Below, piece by piece: positions 44,323 through 54,465 of a stretch of DNA of 64,000 nt. Numbering within the stretch: position 1 is the first letter of the stretch; every line of letters starts with the position of its first letter. The DNA is from Methylomonas koyamae (GTDB taxonomy: Bacteria; Pseudomonadota; Gammaproteobacteria; Methylococcales; Methylomonadaceae): NCBI RefSeq assembly GCF_006483455.1, contig NZ_PPPU01000005.1, positions 1-64,000 on the forward strand. Direction: 5' to 3'. The notes beneath the pieces are model-generated. The model did not search any database and was not told where the DNA came from. It worked only from the letters and a program-made list of their open reading frames with translations. The position numbers were made by a program, and so were the translations under genes.

Positions 44323-45642
44323 ATGAGTCAAATGACCCCGAGAGAAATCGTCAGCGAACTGGACAAACACATCGTCGGTCAGGCCGACGCCAAGCGTTCA
44401 GTCGCCATTGCCTTGCGTAACCGCTGGCGCCGTAGTCAGGTCGCGCCCGAGTTGCGCGACGAAATCACGCCGAAAAACATCCTGATGATAGGCCCGACCG
44501 GTGTCGGTAAAACCGAAATCGCCCGCCGCCTGGCCAAACTGGCCAATGCGCCGTTTATCAAGATTGAGGCCACCAAATTCACCGAGGTCGGCTACGTTGG
44601 CCGCGACGTGGAATCCATCATCCGCGATCTGATCGACAGCGCAGTAAAAATGACGCGGGTATCGGCCATGGAAAAGGTGCAAAACCGCGCCGCCGACGCC
44701 GCCGAAGACAAAGTACTGGACATTCTTTTGCCGCGGGCCGAGGGCGGCATGCTGTCGGATACCGAGGAATCCACCCGGCAGAAAATGCGCAAAAAATTGC
44801 GCGAAGGTGATTTGAACGATAAGGAAATCCAAATCGACGTGTCCGCACCGTCGGTCGGCGTCGAAATCATGGCGCCGCCGGGCATGGAAGAAATGACCAG
44901 CCAGTTGCAGGGCATGTTTCAGAACCTGAACAGCGGCCGCACCAAATCGCGCAAACTGAAAATCAAGGACGCGCTGAAACTGCTTCAGGAAGAGGAAGCC
45001 GGCAAATTGGTCAACGAAGAGGAAATCAAACAATCGGCGCTGGAAGCGGTTGAACAGCACGGCATCGTGTTTCTGGACGAGATCGACAAGATTTGCAAAC
45101 GCGCGGAAACGGGCGGCGGCGAAGTCTCCCGCGAAGGCGTGCAGCGCGATTTGCTGCCGCTGGTCGAGGGCAGCACCGTCACCACCAAATACGGCATGAT
45201 CAAGACCGACCATATCCTGTTCATCGCCTCCGGCGCGTTCCATTTAACCAAACCGTCCGACCTGATCCCGGAGCTGCAAGGCCGTTTTCCGATCCGGGTC
45301 GAGTTGAACGCACTCAGCGCCGACGACTTCGTCCGCATTCTGACCGAACCGGATGCGTCCTTGACCGAGCAGTACCAAGCCTTGCTAAAAACCGAAGGCG
45401 TCGATCTGCAATTTACCGCCGACGGCATCAAACGCATTGCCGAACTGGGCTGGCAGGTCAACGAAAAGACCGAGAACATCGGTGCCCGCCGCCTGCATAC
45501 GATTCTGGAAAAACTGCTGGAAGACATTTCCTTCAGCGCGCCAGATCTGCCGGAGAAATCGGTCGTCATCGACGCCGCTTACGTCGACGCCCACCTATTA
45601 GAACTGGCCGACGACGAAGACTTGAGCCGCTACATTTTATAA
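44323..45642 (+). CDS. hslU: ATP-dependent protease ATPase subunit HslU
   Basis: 439 residues, family length. HslU is the AAA+ unfoldase that feeds Hsl[18 protein letters not shown] starts the protein; Walker A is [16 protein letters not shown] (about residue 60); Walker B is GIVFLDEID (about 248); the I domain (about 110-230) contains the double-loop regions; the C-terminal tail DEDLSRYIL inserts into HslV. Start is 3 bases after hslV, so a two-gene operon at least. Confidence 0.98.
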   Translation: MSQMTPREIVSELDKHIVGQADAKRSVAIALRNRWRRSQVAPELRDEITPKNILMIGPTGVGKTEIARRLAKLANAPFIKIEATKFTEVGYVGRDVESIIRDLIDSAVKMTRVSAMEKVQNRAADAAEDKVLDILLPRAEGGMLSDTEESTRQKMRKKLREGDLNDKEIQIDVSAPSVGVEIMAPPGMEEMTSQLQGMFQNLNSGRTKSRKLKIKDALKLLQEEEAGKLVNEEEIKQSALEAVEQHGIVFLDEIDKICKRAETGGGEVSREGVQRDLLPLVEGSTVTTKYGMIKTDHILFIASGAFHLTKPSDLIPELQGRFPIRVELNALSADDFVRILTEPDASLTEQYQALLKTEGVDLQFTADGIKRIAELGWQVNEKTENIGARRLHTILEKLLEDISFSAPDLPEKSVVIDAAYVDAHLLELADDEDLSRYIL

Positions 45643-45648
45643 CCGACC

Positions 45649-46038
45649 ATGCGCGTAGCCATCACTCCCTGCCATTGCCAACCCACCGAAATCAAGCTGC
45701 ACAAAGTGTCGGCGATTTTGGAAATCCATTTCGACGACGGCAGCATCTTCGAGATGCCCAGCGAGTATCTGCGGGTTTTCACCCAATCCGCGGAAGCGGT
45801 CGGCCACGGCCCCGGTCAGGAAACTCTGCAGACCGGCAAGGAAGACGTCACCATTACCGACATTCAGCCGGTCGGCAATTACGCGGTGAAACTCATCTTC
45901 AGCGACGGCCACGACACCGGCATTTATAGCTGGGACTTGCTGTACAAGCTGGGTTCCGATTTCCCGCTGCTCTGGTCGGCTTACCTGGAAGCATTGCAAG
46001 CCGCCGGCATCAGCCGCCGCTCGCCCTTACACAACTGA
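45649..46038 (+). CDS. DUF971 protein (gamma-butyrobetaine hydroxylase-like N-terminal domain)
   Basis: 129 residues. The [20 protein letters not shown] segment, [12 protein letters not shown] and [17 protein letters not shown] are the DUF971 signature, a small beta-barrel domain also found at the N-terminus of gamma-butyrobetaine hydroxylase. The isolated bacterial protein has no firmly known role. In many gammaproteobacteria it lies between hslU and ubiE, as here, starting 6 bases after hslU. Confidence 0.88.
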   Translation: MRVAITPCHCQPTEIKLHKVSAILEIHFDDGSIFEMPSEYLRVFTQSAEAVGHGPGQETLQTGKEDVTITDIQPVGNYAVKLIFSDGHDTGIYSWDLLYKLGSDFPLLWSAYLEALQAAGISRRSPLHN

Positions 46039-46046
46039 ATCGAATC

Positions 46047-46796
46047 ATGACAAACGACAATACCACCCATTTCGGCTTCAAACAGGTCCCCAAGGCAGAT
46101 AAAGTCGCGCTGGTGCGCGGCGTTTTCGATTCGGTCGCCCGCCAATACGACGTGATGAACGACCTGATGTCGCTCGGCATCCACCGGATTTGGAAACGGG
46201 TTGCGGTGCAACTGGCCAATGTTCGCGAGGGCGATAAGGTTTTGGACTTGGCCGGCGGTACCGGCGACCTGACCTTGCTGTTCGAGAAACGGGTCGGCAA
46301 ATCCGGCCAGGTGGTATTGGCCGACATCAATTCGGAAATGCTGCGCACCGGCCGCGACCGCTTGATCGACAAAGGCGTTGCCGGCAATATCCGCTATGCC
46401 CAGGTCAACGCCGAATGCCTGCCGTTCGCCGACAATACCTTCGACTGCGTGACAATAGGCTTCGGCTTGCGCAACGTCACCGATAAGGACGCCGCATTGC
46501 GTTCGATGTACCGGGTTTTGAAGCCGGGCGGCCGCGTCATCGTGCTGGAGTTTTCGCATCCGATCGACCCGATCACCGAAAAAGTCTACGACTTTTATTC
46601 GTTCAACATCCTGCCGAAAATCGGCGCCGTGGTGGCCAAGGACGAGGACAGTTACCGCTATCTGGCCGAATCGATCCGGATGCACCCGAAGCAGGACGAA
46701 TTGAAGCAAATGATGGAAAACGCCGGCCTGGAGCGTTGCGAATATTTCAACATGACCCAAGGCATCGTTGCCGTGCACCGGGGTTACAAGTTTTAA
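46047..46796 (+). CDS. ubiE: Ubiquinone/menaquinone C-methyltransferase UbiE
   Basis: 249 residues (E. coli 251). It methylates the benzoquinol ring in ubiquinone synthesis (and naphthoquinol in menaquinone-makers). SAM-binding motif [15 protein letters not shown] at about 68-82; [11 protein letters not shown] and [16 protein letters not shown] at the N-terminus; [10 protein letters not shown] and [14 protein letters not shown] later. Followed by a small gene, ubiJ and ubiB on the same strand, the usual ubiE-ubiJ-ubiB set with an extra small gene. Confidence 0.97.
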   Translation: MTNDNTTHFGFKQVPKADKVALVRGVFDSVARQYDVMNDLMSLGIHRIWKRVAVQLANVREGDKVLDLAGGTGDLTLLFEKRVGKSGQVVLADINSEMLRTGRDRLIDKGVAGNIRYAQVNAECLPFADNTFDCVTIGFGLRNVTDKDAALRSMYRVLKPGGRVIVLEFSHPIDPITEKVYDFYSFNILPKIGAVVAKDEDSYRYLAESIRMHPKQDELKQMMENAGLERCEYFNMTQGIVAVHRGYKF

Positions 46797-46829
46797 GCCG
46801 ACCTACGGACCCGGTAGCGAGATTCGAAG

Positions 46830-47018
46830 ATGGCTCTGCAACAGGCGCAATATCCGATCAGCGAAGCCGATTGGCGACCGACGCACTCCTCTCTCGACGA
46901 CAATATCAGCTTCGACAGCGTCGGTCTGAGCTTAGCCGTCGCCGATTTATACCATCGGATCGATAACGAAGACATGCGGGATTATCTGCAGCAACAACAG
47001 CAGCAGCAGGCTCAATAA
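46830..47018 (+). CDS. Small protein between ubiE and ubiJ
   Basis: 62 residues. The stop TAA directly abuts the ubiJ ATG, and the start is 33 bases after ubiE, so the frame fills the gap between two operon genes. It has a helical centre (SVGLSLAVADLYHRIDNEDM) and ends in a Gln-rich tail. A weak GCGAGA element lies upstream. No membrane helix or known domain is seen. That it is translated is likely from its fit in the operon, but not certain. Confidence 0.55.
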   Translation: MALQQAQYPISEADWRPTHSSLDDNISFDSVGLSLAVADLYHRIDNEDMRDYLQQQQQQQAQ

Positions 47019-47654
47019 ATGCCCGGCTCGCTTAAACCACTGCTGATATCCGCACTCGAAGCGGCACTGGTCCGCTATCTGGCGCTGGACAGCCACAGCG
47101 AACAATATCTGGCGCCGATGGCGGGCAAGGTCATTGAATTGCGGATCGATACCTTCGGCAGCAGCCTGTTTTTATGTCCCGGCAGCGACACTATCCGTAT
47201 CCTGGACAGTTATCCGGCGGCGGCCGACGCCACCCTGAGCGGTTCCTTATCGTCGCTGGGCCTGATGGGCCTCAGCGCCACGCCGATGCGTTCGCTGTTC
47301 AAGGGCGAAGTGCGCCTGGCCGGCGACGTACAACTGGCCCGCAAATTCCAGCGCCTGTTCGAAAAACTCGATATCGATCTGCAGGGCAAACTGGCCCGCG
47401 TCACCGGCGAGCGACTGGCGCGGCAACTGGGCGATATCGTTCGCGGCGGCCAACGCTGGACCGGTCAAAACCTGCATACGCTGCGGCTAAACCTGGAAGA
47501 ATTTCTGCAGGAGGAAACCCGCGAACTGCCGGCCAAGGCCGAAGCCGAATTGCTGTTCCGCGGCATCGACGCCTGCCGTAGCGATTGCGACCGCCTTGCC
47601 GCCCGGCTGGATCGGCTGACCACAACTTCCGACAACACCTCTGAGTCTGACTAA
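47019..47654 (+). CDS. ubiJ: Ubiquinone biosynthesis accessory factor UbiJ
   Basis: 211 residues (E. coli 201). An SCP2 lipid-binding domain lies in about 10-115 (for example ADATLSGSLSSLGLMGLS and GEVRLAGDVQLARKFQRLF), and a helical tail (about 150-205) follows. UbiJ and UbiK support the ubiquinone-modifying enzymes in a soluble complex that carries the hydrophobic intermediates. Position between ubiE and ubiB is diagnostic. It begins immediately after the small gene's stop. Confidence 0.93.
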   Translation: MPGSLKPLLISALEAALVRYLALDSHSEQYLAPMAGKVIELRIDTFGSSLFLCPGSDTIRILDSYPAAADATLSGSLSSLGLMGLSATPMRSLFKGEVRLAGDVQLARKFQRLFEKLDIDLQGKLARVTGERLARQLGDIVRGGQRWTGQNLHTLRLNLEEFLQEETRELPAKAEAELLFRGIDACRSDCDRLAARLDRLTTTSDNTSESD

Positions 47655-47666
47655 AGGACCGCCACC

Positions 47667-49235
47667 GTGATTCGCCCCAAAATACTGCTACGCCTGATGC
47701 ATATCAATTGGGTGATGATGTTTCACGGTCTGGACGAAATCGTACTCAGAACTCATCTGTTCCGACCGATCCGGTTTCTGGCGTTCTTTTCGCCGAATTA
47801 CTGGACCCGCAACTCACGCGAACCGCGCGGCGTACGTATCCGTCGTACCCTGGAAGACCTGGGGCCGATTTACGTCAAATTCGGCCAGACCCTGTCGACC
47901 CGCAAGGATTTGCTGCCGGAAGACATCGCCGAAGAATTGGTCAAATTGCAGGACCGGGTGCCGCCGTTCTCGATCGACACCGCCCGCAAAATCATCGAAC
48001 AACAGCTCGGCCAATCGATAGAGGAAGCGTTCGCCGAATTCGACTCGACGCCGCTGGCCTCGGCCTCGGTGGCCCAAGTCCATACCGCAACGCTACCCAG
48101 CGGCGAGAAAGTCATCGTCAAGGTACTACGGCCCGACATCGAAGACAAAATCCATTCCGACGTCGGCTTGTTGTACGAACTGGCCCGCCTGGCCGAACGC
48201 TTCTGGGCCGACGCCCGCCGGCTGCGGGCAATGGAAATCGTTGCCGAATTCGAGAAAACCATACTCGACGAACTGGACCTGGTCCGCGAAGCCGCCAATG
48301 CCAGCGCGATCCGCGCCAATTTCAAAAACTCGGAGATGCTTTACATCCCGGAAATCCATTGGCCATTGACCCGGCGGAAAGTACTGGTGATGGAACGCAT
48401 CTACGGCGTCCCGGTCGGCGATATCGATGCCTTGCGCCGCGGCGGGGCCGATTTCAAAAAGCTGGCCGAGCGCGGCGTCGAAATTTTCTTCACCCAGGTG
48501 TTCCGCGACAATTTCTTTCATGCCGACATGCATCCCGGCAACATTTTCGTGCAACTGCCGGATAAATACCTGGCCGTGGATTTCGGTATCGTCGGCAGCT
48601 TGTCGGACAGCGACCAGCGTTATCTGGCCGAAAACTTTCTGGCGTTTTTCAATCACGACTACCGGAAAGTGGCGAAAATGCACATCGAATCGGGCTGGGT
48701 GCCGCCAACCACCCGGATCGAGGAATTCGAAGCGGCGATCCGCGCGGTATGCGAACCGATTTTCGAAAAGCCGCTGAAGGACATTTCCTTCGGCCTGCTG
48801 TTGCTGCGCCTGTTCCAGACCGCGCGTCGGTTCGACATGGTGGTACAACCGCAACTGGTACTGCTGCAAAAAACCCTGCTCAACATCGAAGGCCTGGGCC
48901 GCCAGCTTTATCCGGAATTGGACCTGTGGCAAACCGCCAAGCCGTTCCTGGAAAACTGGTTCAAACAACGCATCGGTCCGGAAAAGAAAATCAAGGAATT
49001 GCTGGGCAAGTTTCCGGAAATCGGCGAACAACTGCCGGAAGTGCCGGGCCTGGTGTTTCAAGCCCTGCAAAGCGCCGCGCATATGCAGCAGCAATTGCAA
49101 CACCAGCAAAAGGAAATGATCCAACTGCGCAAACAACTCAAGCGCAACAACACCCGCACCCTGCGCGCCATCTTCGGCGCCGCGGTGCTGATTACGGCAG
49201 CGCTGATCCTGCAATCGCCGTTGTTGCGGGGCTGA
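47667..49235 (+). CDS. ubiB: Ubiquinone biosynthesis regulatory protein kinase-like UbiB
   Basis: 522 residues, starting at GTG with AAAGGA 8 bases before. It belongs to the ADCK3/UbiB atypical kinase-like family needed for ubiquinone synthesis, with ATPase activity. The family K-x-G-Q motif is in [11 protein letters not shown] (about residue 75); ATP-site motifs [11 protein letters not shown] and [16 protein letters not shown] and AVDFGIVG follow. Two hydrophobic C-terminal stretches (about 493-520) anchor it in the membrane. It ends the ubi cluster. Confidence 0.96.
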   Translation: MIRPKILLRLMHINWVMMFHGLDEIVLRTHLFRPIRFLAFFSPNYWTRNSREPRGVRIRRTLEDLGPIYVKFGQTLSTRKDLLPEDIAEELVKLQDRVPPFSIDTARKIIEQQLGQSIEEAFAEFDSTPLASASVAQVHTATLPSGEKVIVKVLRPDIEDKIHSDVGLLYELARLAERFWADARRLRAMEIVAEFEKTILDELDLVREAANASAIRANFKNSEMLYIPEIHWPLTRRKVLVMERIYGVPVGDIDALRRGGADFKKLAERGVEIFFTQVFRDNFFHADMHPGNIFVQLPDKYLAVDFGIVGSLSDSDQRYLAENFLAFFNHDYRKVAKMHIESGWVPPTTRIEEFEAAIRAVCEPIFEKPLKDISFGLLLLRLFQTARRFDMVVQPQLVLLQKTLLNIEGLGRQLYPELDLWQTAKPFLENWFKQRIGPEKKIKELLGKFPEIGEQLPEVPGLVFQALQSAAHMQQQLQHQQKEMIQLRKQLKRNNTRTLRAIFGAAVLITAALILQSPLLRG

Positions 49236-49297
49236 TTCGCCGCGACATTTCGGCTCCGACTTATTACAGGCTCGAACGCTGGGCCAACTTGCCCACC

Positions 49298-50776
49298 TCA
49301 GAAACTATATTTCGCCGAAAACTGCACCCGTTGCAGCACCCCGTCGCGGCCGTCGATCAGTTCTCGGTCGGCATAGGTGTATTCCACGCCCAGCATGGCC
49401 TGGCTGACCGGGCTCCATAACAAATTCGCGTGCAGCGATTGCACCTGCCGGGTCAATACCGGATTGGCATAGTACGGATAGTCGGTTTGGGCGAAGCCGT
49501 AAGTCAGGCTGGAACGCCATTGCTTGTCCCACCAATGCTGGTAGGCCAGCATAGCGCCGTAGCTCTCCGACAACTCTATCGCGCCGTGGCTATCCAGCGC
49601 CGCATCGGCGAAGGTGTTGGTTGTCGACACGTAACGAGCATCGCCCTTGCCGTAATGCGCCATGAAACGGATGTTATCCAGGCCGACGGTATTGATCCTG
49701 CCGGATAAATTGACACCGCCGCCCCAAGCATCCTGGCGATAACCGTTGCTGCTATTGGTGTAACGCAACTGCCTGCCCAATGCGGCCAGCGACATGTTGC
49801 CCCATTCCGGATTCAAATTCAGGCGAGCAACCAAATCCGGATAGCGATCCGCGTTCGGCGTCGTCCAATAGGCGGCATCCAGATTAGGATCGCCGGCCGC
49901 CGCCCGGTTCGCGCTTCCCGTCTCCAGATGGTTATCCACCCATAGCCGGCTGCGCGGCGTTTCCAGCGCCAATAGCCCTTCCATCGGCGTATCCAGCCAG
50001 GTAAACGGCTCGGTCCAGCGCACCAGAGGCTGACGCAGACTAGCCAGGGCGCCGGCCGAGCCGCCCACATCCAGGTTGTCGGGCAAAGCCGACGCGTTCA
50101 AAAACGTAGTCCAGGTTTGGCCGGCCAGCAGATGGCCGAACGAACCGTAGGCATGGCGCAAGCGCGGCGTATAACTATAGGTGGCCGGATCGCCGTAAAA
50201 ATCCAGTTCGACGAAGGTGTTGACGTCGCCCCACTCACTCGGCGTAAACGACTTGAACCACAAGCGGCTTTCCTTGGCGTGGAAAGCAATCTGGCTACGT
50301 TCGCCGGCAGCGCCGACCGGAATTTGCGACATCGCCAATTGCTGGTCGCCCAAACGGTCGCGACCGGCGCTGACGCTGTTGAACAGCAGGTCGGTTTTGA
50401 CAAATCCGCCCAGACCTAACGAAGTATCGGTCCCCGGAATTTTGAATGTGCCTTTAGTATCGCCAACCGTTACAACCGCTTTTTCCTTGGAATTACCGGC
50501 GCCGGCGGCCGAGGCCGGTAATGGCTGAACGCCCGCAGCCCCGACCAAATTGGCTTGTGGCGATTGCTGCTCGCTTTTATAGACCTTCAGCGCCTGCTCC
50601 AACTGGCCGATGCGCTGATTGGACTGCGCCACCTGCTGTTTCAAGTCCTCGATCTGCCGGCTCATCGCCCCCAATAGAGCCTTGATGTCGTCGTCCGCTG
50701 CCGCCGAACCGGACAACGCTCCGCACAAGGCAAGCAGCGCCGCCAATTTCAGTAAAAAATTGCCCGCTCTACTCAC
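49298..50776 (-). CDS. DcaP-like outer-membrane porin
   Basis: 492 residues from a GTG start that has GGGAGG 5 bases upstream and lies 1 base after the preceding stop. A signal peptide (to about residue 29) is followed by a coiled coil (about 30-65, DIKALLGAMSRQIEDLKQQ and QRIGQLEQALKVYK) and a beta barrel with the DcaP pattern LGLGGFVKTDLLFN, WTTFLNASALPDNLD and AKYSF at the end. DcaP porins are trimeric and import dicarboxylic or other organic acids; the substrate here is unknown. It is preceded by the cytochrome lipoprotein gene in one unit. Confidence 0.88.
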   Translation of the reverse strand: MSRAGNFLLKLAALLALCGALSGSAAADDDIKALLGAMSRQIEDLKQQVAQSNQRIGQLEQALKVYKSEQQSPQANLVGAAGVQPLPASAAGAGNSKEKAVVTVGDTKGTFKIPGTDTSLGLGGFVKTDLLFNSVSAGRDRLGDQQLAMSQIPVGAAGERSQIAFHAKESRLWFKSFTPSEWGDVNTFVELDFYGDPATYSYTPRLRHAYGSFGHLLAGQTWTTFLNASALPDNLDVGGSAGALASLRQPLVRWTEPFTWLDTPMEGLLALETPRSRLWVDNHLETGSANRAAAGDPNLDAAYWTTPNADRYPDLVARLNLNPEWGNMSLAALGRQLRYTNSSNGYRQDAWGGGVNLSGRINTVGLDNIRFMAHYGKGDARYVSTTNTFADAALDSHGAIELSESYGAMLAYQHWWDKQWRSSLTYGFAQTDYPYYANPVLTRQVQSLHANLLWSPVSQAMLGVEYTYADRELIDGRDGVLQRVQFSAKYSF

Positions 50777-50777
50777 A

Positions 50778-51257
50778 CTAACCTCCCAGCTTGCGGAACA
50801 AGGCGTGGCACGAGGTACAGGTGGTGTTGATTTCATGCAGGTTGTCGCTGATTTGATCGATACGATTCGATTCGGCTTGCTGTTGCAACAAGCCCATTTC
50901 GCTGCGCAGTTTTGCCGCCAACGCCCGAAACGCGGTTTGTTCGTCAGCGGTAAGGTTCAGACCGGGCAGGCTGGCGATGATGGCGTCGACGTTCGCCGAC
51001 AGGCTATGCGCAGTCTCGGCAATCTGCCGCGCGTACTTGCGCCGCTCGGCATCGATTTGGGTCTCTGTCATAAATCGCTCATGCATCAGGCTGTCCATTC
51101 GATCCATCAGTTCACGTAATTTGCCGTCGCGAACCGCATGCAGGGCCGGCGTTCCGGTTTGGCTCCAACCGCTTGAGCTACTCAAGTTTTTTGGCTCCGG
51201 CGCCGAACAGGCCGCCGCTGCCGCGGATAAAACGAGTATCGGGTAAATTTTTTTCAT
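50778..51257 (-). CDS. Cytochrome c'-like lipoprotein
   Basis: 159 residues from ATG 51257 (GGGGG 10 bases upstream). A signal peptide with lipobox AAAC (Cys17) shows it is a lipoprotein. A helical bundle (LMDRMDSLMHERFMTET and ETAHSLSANVDAII) ends in one heme-binding motif Cys147-Thr-Ser-Cys150-His151 near the C-terminus, the layout of class II cytochromes c'. Many such proteins bind NO or other small ligands or pass single electrons. The porin gene starts one base after this stop, so both are probably made together. Confidence 0.85.
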   Translation of the reverse strand: MKKIYPILVLSAAAAACSAPEPKNLSSSSGWSQTGTPALHAVRDGKLRELMDRMDSLMHERFMTETQIDAERRKYARQIAETAHSLSANVDAIIASLPGLNLTADEQTAFRALAAKLRSEMGLLQQQAESNRIDQISDNLHEINTTCTSCHALFRKLGG

Positions 51258-51423
51258 GGTGAAAGCCCCCTTTGGGCTGGCTGCGTGCAGGCGCAAAGCG
51301 TCAACGCCGGAACGCCGGGAAAACGCTGCGGAAACATGCCTTAATCATAGTGTGGATATTGTTATTCAGACCTCGGCAGTTTAGGTATCATGCCCTTCCG
51401 TTTACAACTACAGGAACCGGCCA

Positions 51424-54300
51424 ATGACGCTTTTCGATACGTTGTCGCAGCATTCGGCGCATTTACCCGATGAATTGCAAGCCTGGGCCGGCGATTTTTG
51501 CGCCAGACTGACCGAGGTTTCTAGCCCCGAGCATCTGGCCGCATTCGGCGACGACCGCTTCCGCGCTTCGGTATTGAAGGTTTGCGCCTGCAGCCAGTTC
51601 ATCAGCGACAACTGGCTGCGCCACCCCGGTCTGCTGCCGGAACTGATCGACTCGGGCGACCTGTTCGCCCCGCTACGCCGGCAGGACTACGCCGCCGCGC
51701 TGGCGCCGAGCGCGGTCTCGGCCGATTCTGAACCGACTCTGGCCCGCGCGTTGCGGCTGTTTCGGCGCCGGGAAATGGTCAGAATCGCCTGGCGCGATCT
51801 GGCCGGCTGGTCCGATCTGGACGAAACCCTGGCCGATCTGACCGCACTAGCGGAAACCTGCATCCAGACCGCGCTGGATTTTTTATACCGCCAGGCCTGC
51901 CAGCGCTGGGGCACGCCGACGCTGGCCGCCGGTACTCCGTTCAATATCGTGGTATTGGGCATGGGCAAACTCGGCGCCTGGGAGCTGAATTATTCGTCCG
52001 ACATCGACCTGATTTTCGCCTACGCCGAGGACGGCGTACTGAGCGGCAAAAAAGAAATCAGCTACGAGGAATTCTTCACCCGGCTATGCCGCTCGCTGGT
52101 GAAAATGCTGGACGAAATCACCGTGGACGGTTTCGTGTTCCGCACCGACGTCCGGTTGCGACCGTTCGGCGACAGCGGCCCGCTGATCATGAATTTCGAC
52201 GGCATGGAACAGTATTACCTGACCCAAGCTCGGGAATGGGAACGCTACGCGATGATCAAGGCGCGCCAAGTGGCGGGCGATTTCGTCAGCGGCAAGCAAC
52301 TGGCGGCGATGATCAAACCCTTCGTTTACCGGCGTTATCTGGACTACGGCGCCTTCGAAGAATTGCGTTCGTTGAAATTCCAGATCACGCAGGAATTGCG
52401 GCGCAAAGACCGGATGGAAAACGTCAAGCTCGGCCCCGGCGGTATCCGAGAAGTGGAGTTCATCGGCCAGGCCTTCCAACTGATCCGCGGCGGCCAGGAC
52501 GTCGCGCTGCAGCAACGGGAAATCCAGACTGTATTGGACGTACTGCGCGATTTGCAATTGATGGGCGACGACGACGTCGCCACGCTGAAATTCGGTTACC
52601 GCTTTCTGCGCCGGGTGGAAAACCACATCCAGGAATACCAGGACAAACAAACCCACGATTTGCCCGCCGAGCCGCGGGCACAGCTGTTGCTGGCCTATTC
52701 GCTGGATTTCGCCGACTGGCAGGAATTCAAGCAGGAACTGGATCGGGTGCGTGCCTCGGTCCACGAAATTTTCGAACAGGTGTTCTCGCTCAGCGACCAG
52801 GACAACAAGCGGCAAAGCGCGCGCCTGATCTGGACCGCCGGGGCCGACGACGAACAGGCGCTGGAGGCGCTGGCCGATTACGGTTTCGCCGACCCGCTAG
52901 CCATGCAAAAAGCCGTCGCCGATTTCAAGGACTCCCACGCAGTAAAACGCATGACCGCCAAAGGCGCCGGCGTGCTGGACCGGCTGATGCCGAAGCTGAT
53001 CGAACAGGTTGCCGGCAGCGAGCATGCCGACACCACCTTGCTGCGCATCTTGCAACTGTTCGAAGCCGTATCCGGCCGTAACGTCTATCTGGCCTTGCTC
53101 GCGGAAAATCCCGATGCCTTGCAACAACTGATCACGCTGGCCGCGGCCAGTCCCTGGATCTGCGAGTATCTGGCACAGTATCCGATCTTGTTCGACGAAC
53201 TGCTGGACACCCGCTCGCTGTACGAGCCGTTGCAGAAACAGGCCTTGCGCGAAGACTTGCAGCGGGCGCTGAATAAAGTCGACCAGCAGGACGGCGAACA
53301 GCTGATGATTGCGCTGCGCCAGTTCAAACACCTGAACGTGTTGCGGGTCGCCGCCGCCGACATCATGGGCGCGATTCCGGTGATGATCGTCAGCGATTAT
53401 CTGACCTGGATCGCCGAAGCGATTCTGGAGCAGGTACTGGAACGGGCCTGGCACATGCTGGCCGCCAAACACGGCTGCCCGCCCGGCACCGGACCGGACC
53501 CGGCGGCTTTCGCCGTGATTGCGTTCGGCAAATTCGGCGGCATCGAGCTCGGTTACGGCTCCGACCTGGACCTGGTGTTTCTGTACGATTGCGCCGACGG
53601 CAACGCTACCACCGACGGCGAAAAACCGATCGGCACGGCCCAGTTCTATTTGCGGCTGGGCCAGAAAATCCGCCATATCCTGGATACCAAGATGCTGTCC
53701 GGCGTGCTATACGAGGCCGACCTGCGGCTGCGGCCGAACGGCGACTCCGGCTTGCTCGTAACCCATATCGGCCACTACGAAGCCTATCTGCGGGACCAAG
53801 CCTGGACCTGGGAACACCAGGCCCTGGTGCGCGGCCGTTTCGTGGCCGGCGACAAGCATTTACAAGCCGATTACGAAGCGATTCGGGCCCGAATTCTGGC
53901 GCTGCCGCGCGATCCGGCCGAATTGCAGACCCAGGTGCGGGAAATGCGGGAAAAGATGCGCGACAATCTGGCGCCGAAAGACCCGGCGGTATTCGACCTG
54001 AAACACAGCGCCGGCGGCATCGCCGACATCGAGTTCATCGTCCAATACTCGATTCTGGCCGGCACCGCACACTATCCGGACCTTGCCACCTACACCGACA
54101 ACGTGCGTCTGTTAGCAGGCTTGCAACAGCACGGTTTGATGCCGGCCGCTGACGCAGACTTGCTGAAGCAAGCCTACTGCGCTTACCGGGATTACGGCCA
54201 CCACCAGGTCCTGCAAGGACTCAGCGCCACCGCAGACGGCGCCGAGTTTGCCGAATTGCGCGGCGAAGTCGAGCGGCTGTGGCGGCACTATATGCTGTGA
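51424..54300 (+). CDS. glnE: Bifunctional glutamine synthetase adenylyltransferase/deadenylase
   Basis: 958 residues (E. coli 946). It adenylylates and deadenylylates glutamine synthetase in response to PII and glutamine. Two nucleotidyltransferase centres are visible: the N-terminal deadenylase with GMGKLGAWELNYSSDIDLIF (about 175) and the C-terminal adenylylase with GKFGGIELGYGSDLDLVFLY (about 701). A linker with a regulatory role lies between. AGGA precedes the ATG by 7 bases. It stands alone in its transcription unit here. Confidence 0.97.
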   Translation: MTLFDTLSQHSAHLPDELQAWAGDFCARLTEVSSPEHLAAFGDDRFRASVLKVCACSQFISDNWLRHPGLLPELIDSGDLFAPLRRQDYAAALAPSAVSADSEPTLARALRLFRRREMVRIAWRDLAGWSDLDETLADLTALAETCIQTALDFLYRQACQRWGTPTLAAGTPFNIVVLGMGKLGAWELNYSSDIDLIFAYAEDGVLSGKKEISYEEFFTRLCRSLVKMLDEITVDGFVFRTDVRLRPFGDSGPLIMNFDGMEQYYLTQAREWERYAMIKARQVAGDFVSGKQLAAMIKPFVYRRYLDYGAFEELRSLKFQITQELRRKDRMENVKLGPGGIREVEFIGQAFQLIRGGQDVALQQREIQTVLDVLRDLQLMGDDDVATLKFGYRFLRRVENHIQEYQDKQTHDLPAEPRAQLLLAYSLDFADWQEFKQELDRVRASVHEIFEQVFSLSDQDNKRQSARLIWTAGADDEQALEALADYGFADPLAMQKAVADFKDSHAVKRMTAKGAGVLDRLMPKLIEQVAGSEHADTTLLRILQLFEAVSGRNVYLALLAENPDALQQLITLAAASPWICEYLAQYPILFDELLDTRSLYEPLQKQALREDLQRALNKVDQQDGEQLMIALRQFKHLNVLRVAAADIMGAIPVMIVSDYLTWIAEAILEQVLERAWHMLAAKHGCPPGTGPDPAAFAVIAFGKFGGIELGYGSDLDLVFLYDCADGNATTDGEKPIGTAQFYLRLGQKIRHILDTKMLSGVLYEADLRLRPNGDSGLLVTHIGHYEAYLRDQAWTWEHQALVRGRFVAGDKHLQADYEAIRARILALPRDPAELQTQVREMREKMRDNLAPKDPAVFDLKHSAGGIADIEFIVQYSILAGTAHYPDLATYTDNVRLLAGLQQHGLMPAADADLLKQAYCAYRDYGHHQVLQGLSATADGAEFAELRGEVERLWRHYML

Positions 54301-54465
54301 ACGGTTTCCGGTGTAAACCGCAAGCCGGGTGCAACAGTAATCCGTTGCGGCGACCCCGTGCTATGATGCCTTAGATCGCCCTGCCCGAGCGGGTAGCGAC
54401 TGGAGGAATTTGATCGGCCAAACCGGACGGCAACGTTGACTAACCGCTGTTGGGGAGGCTCAAAT

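Noticed and set aside
47708-48565. Frame of 285 codons inside ubiB in another plus frame
   Set aside because: Arg/Gly-rich shadow of a certain gene with no conserved features.
54301-54465. Riboswitch (cobalamin or cyclic-di-GMP) before the second TonB-dependent receptor
   Set aside because: Short hairpins exist, but I find no B12 box or GEMM core and no clear promoter at the right distance.
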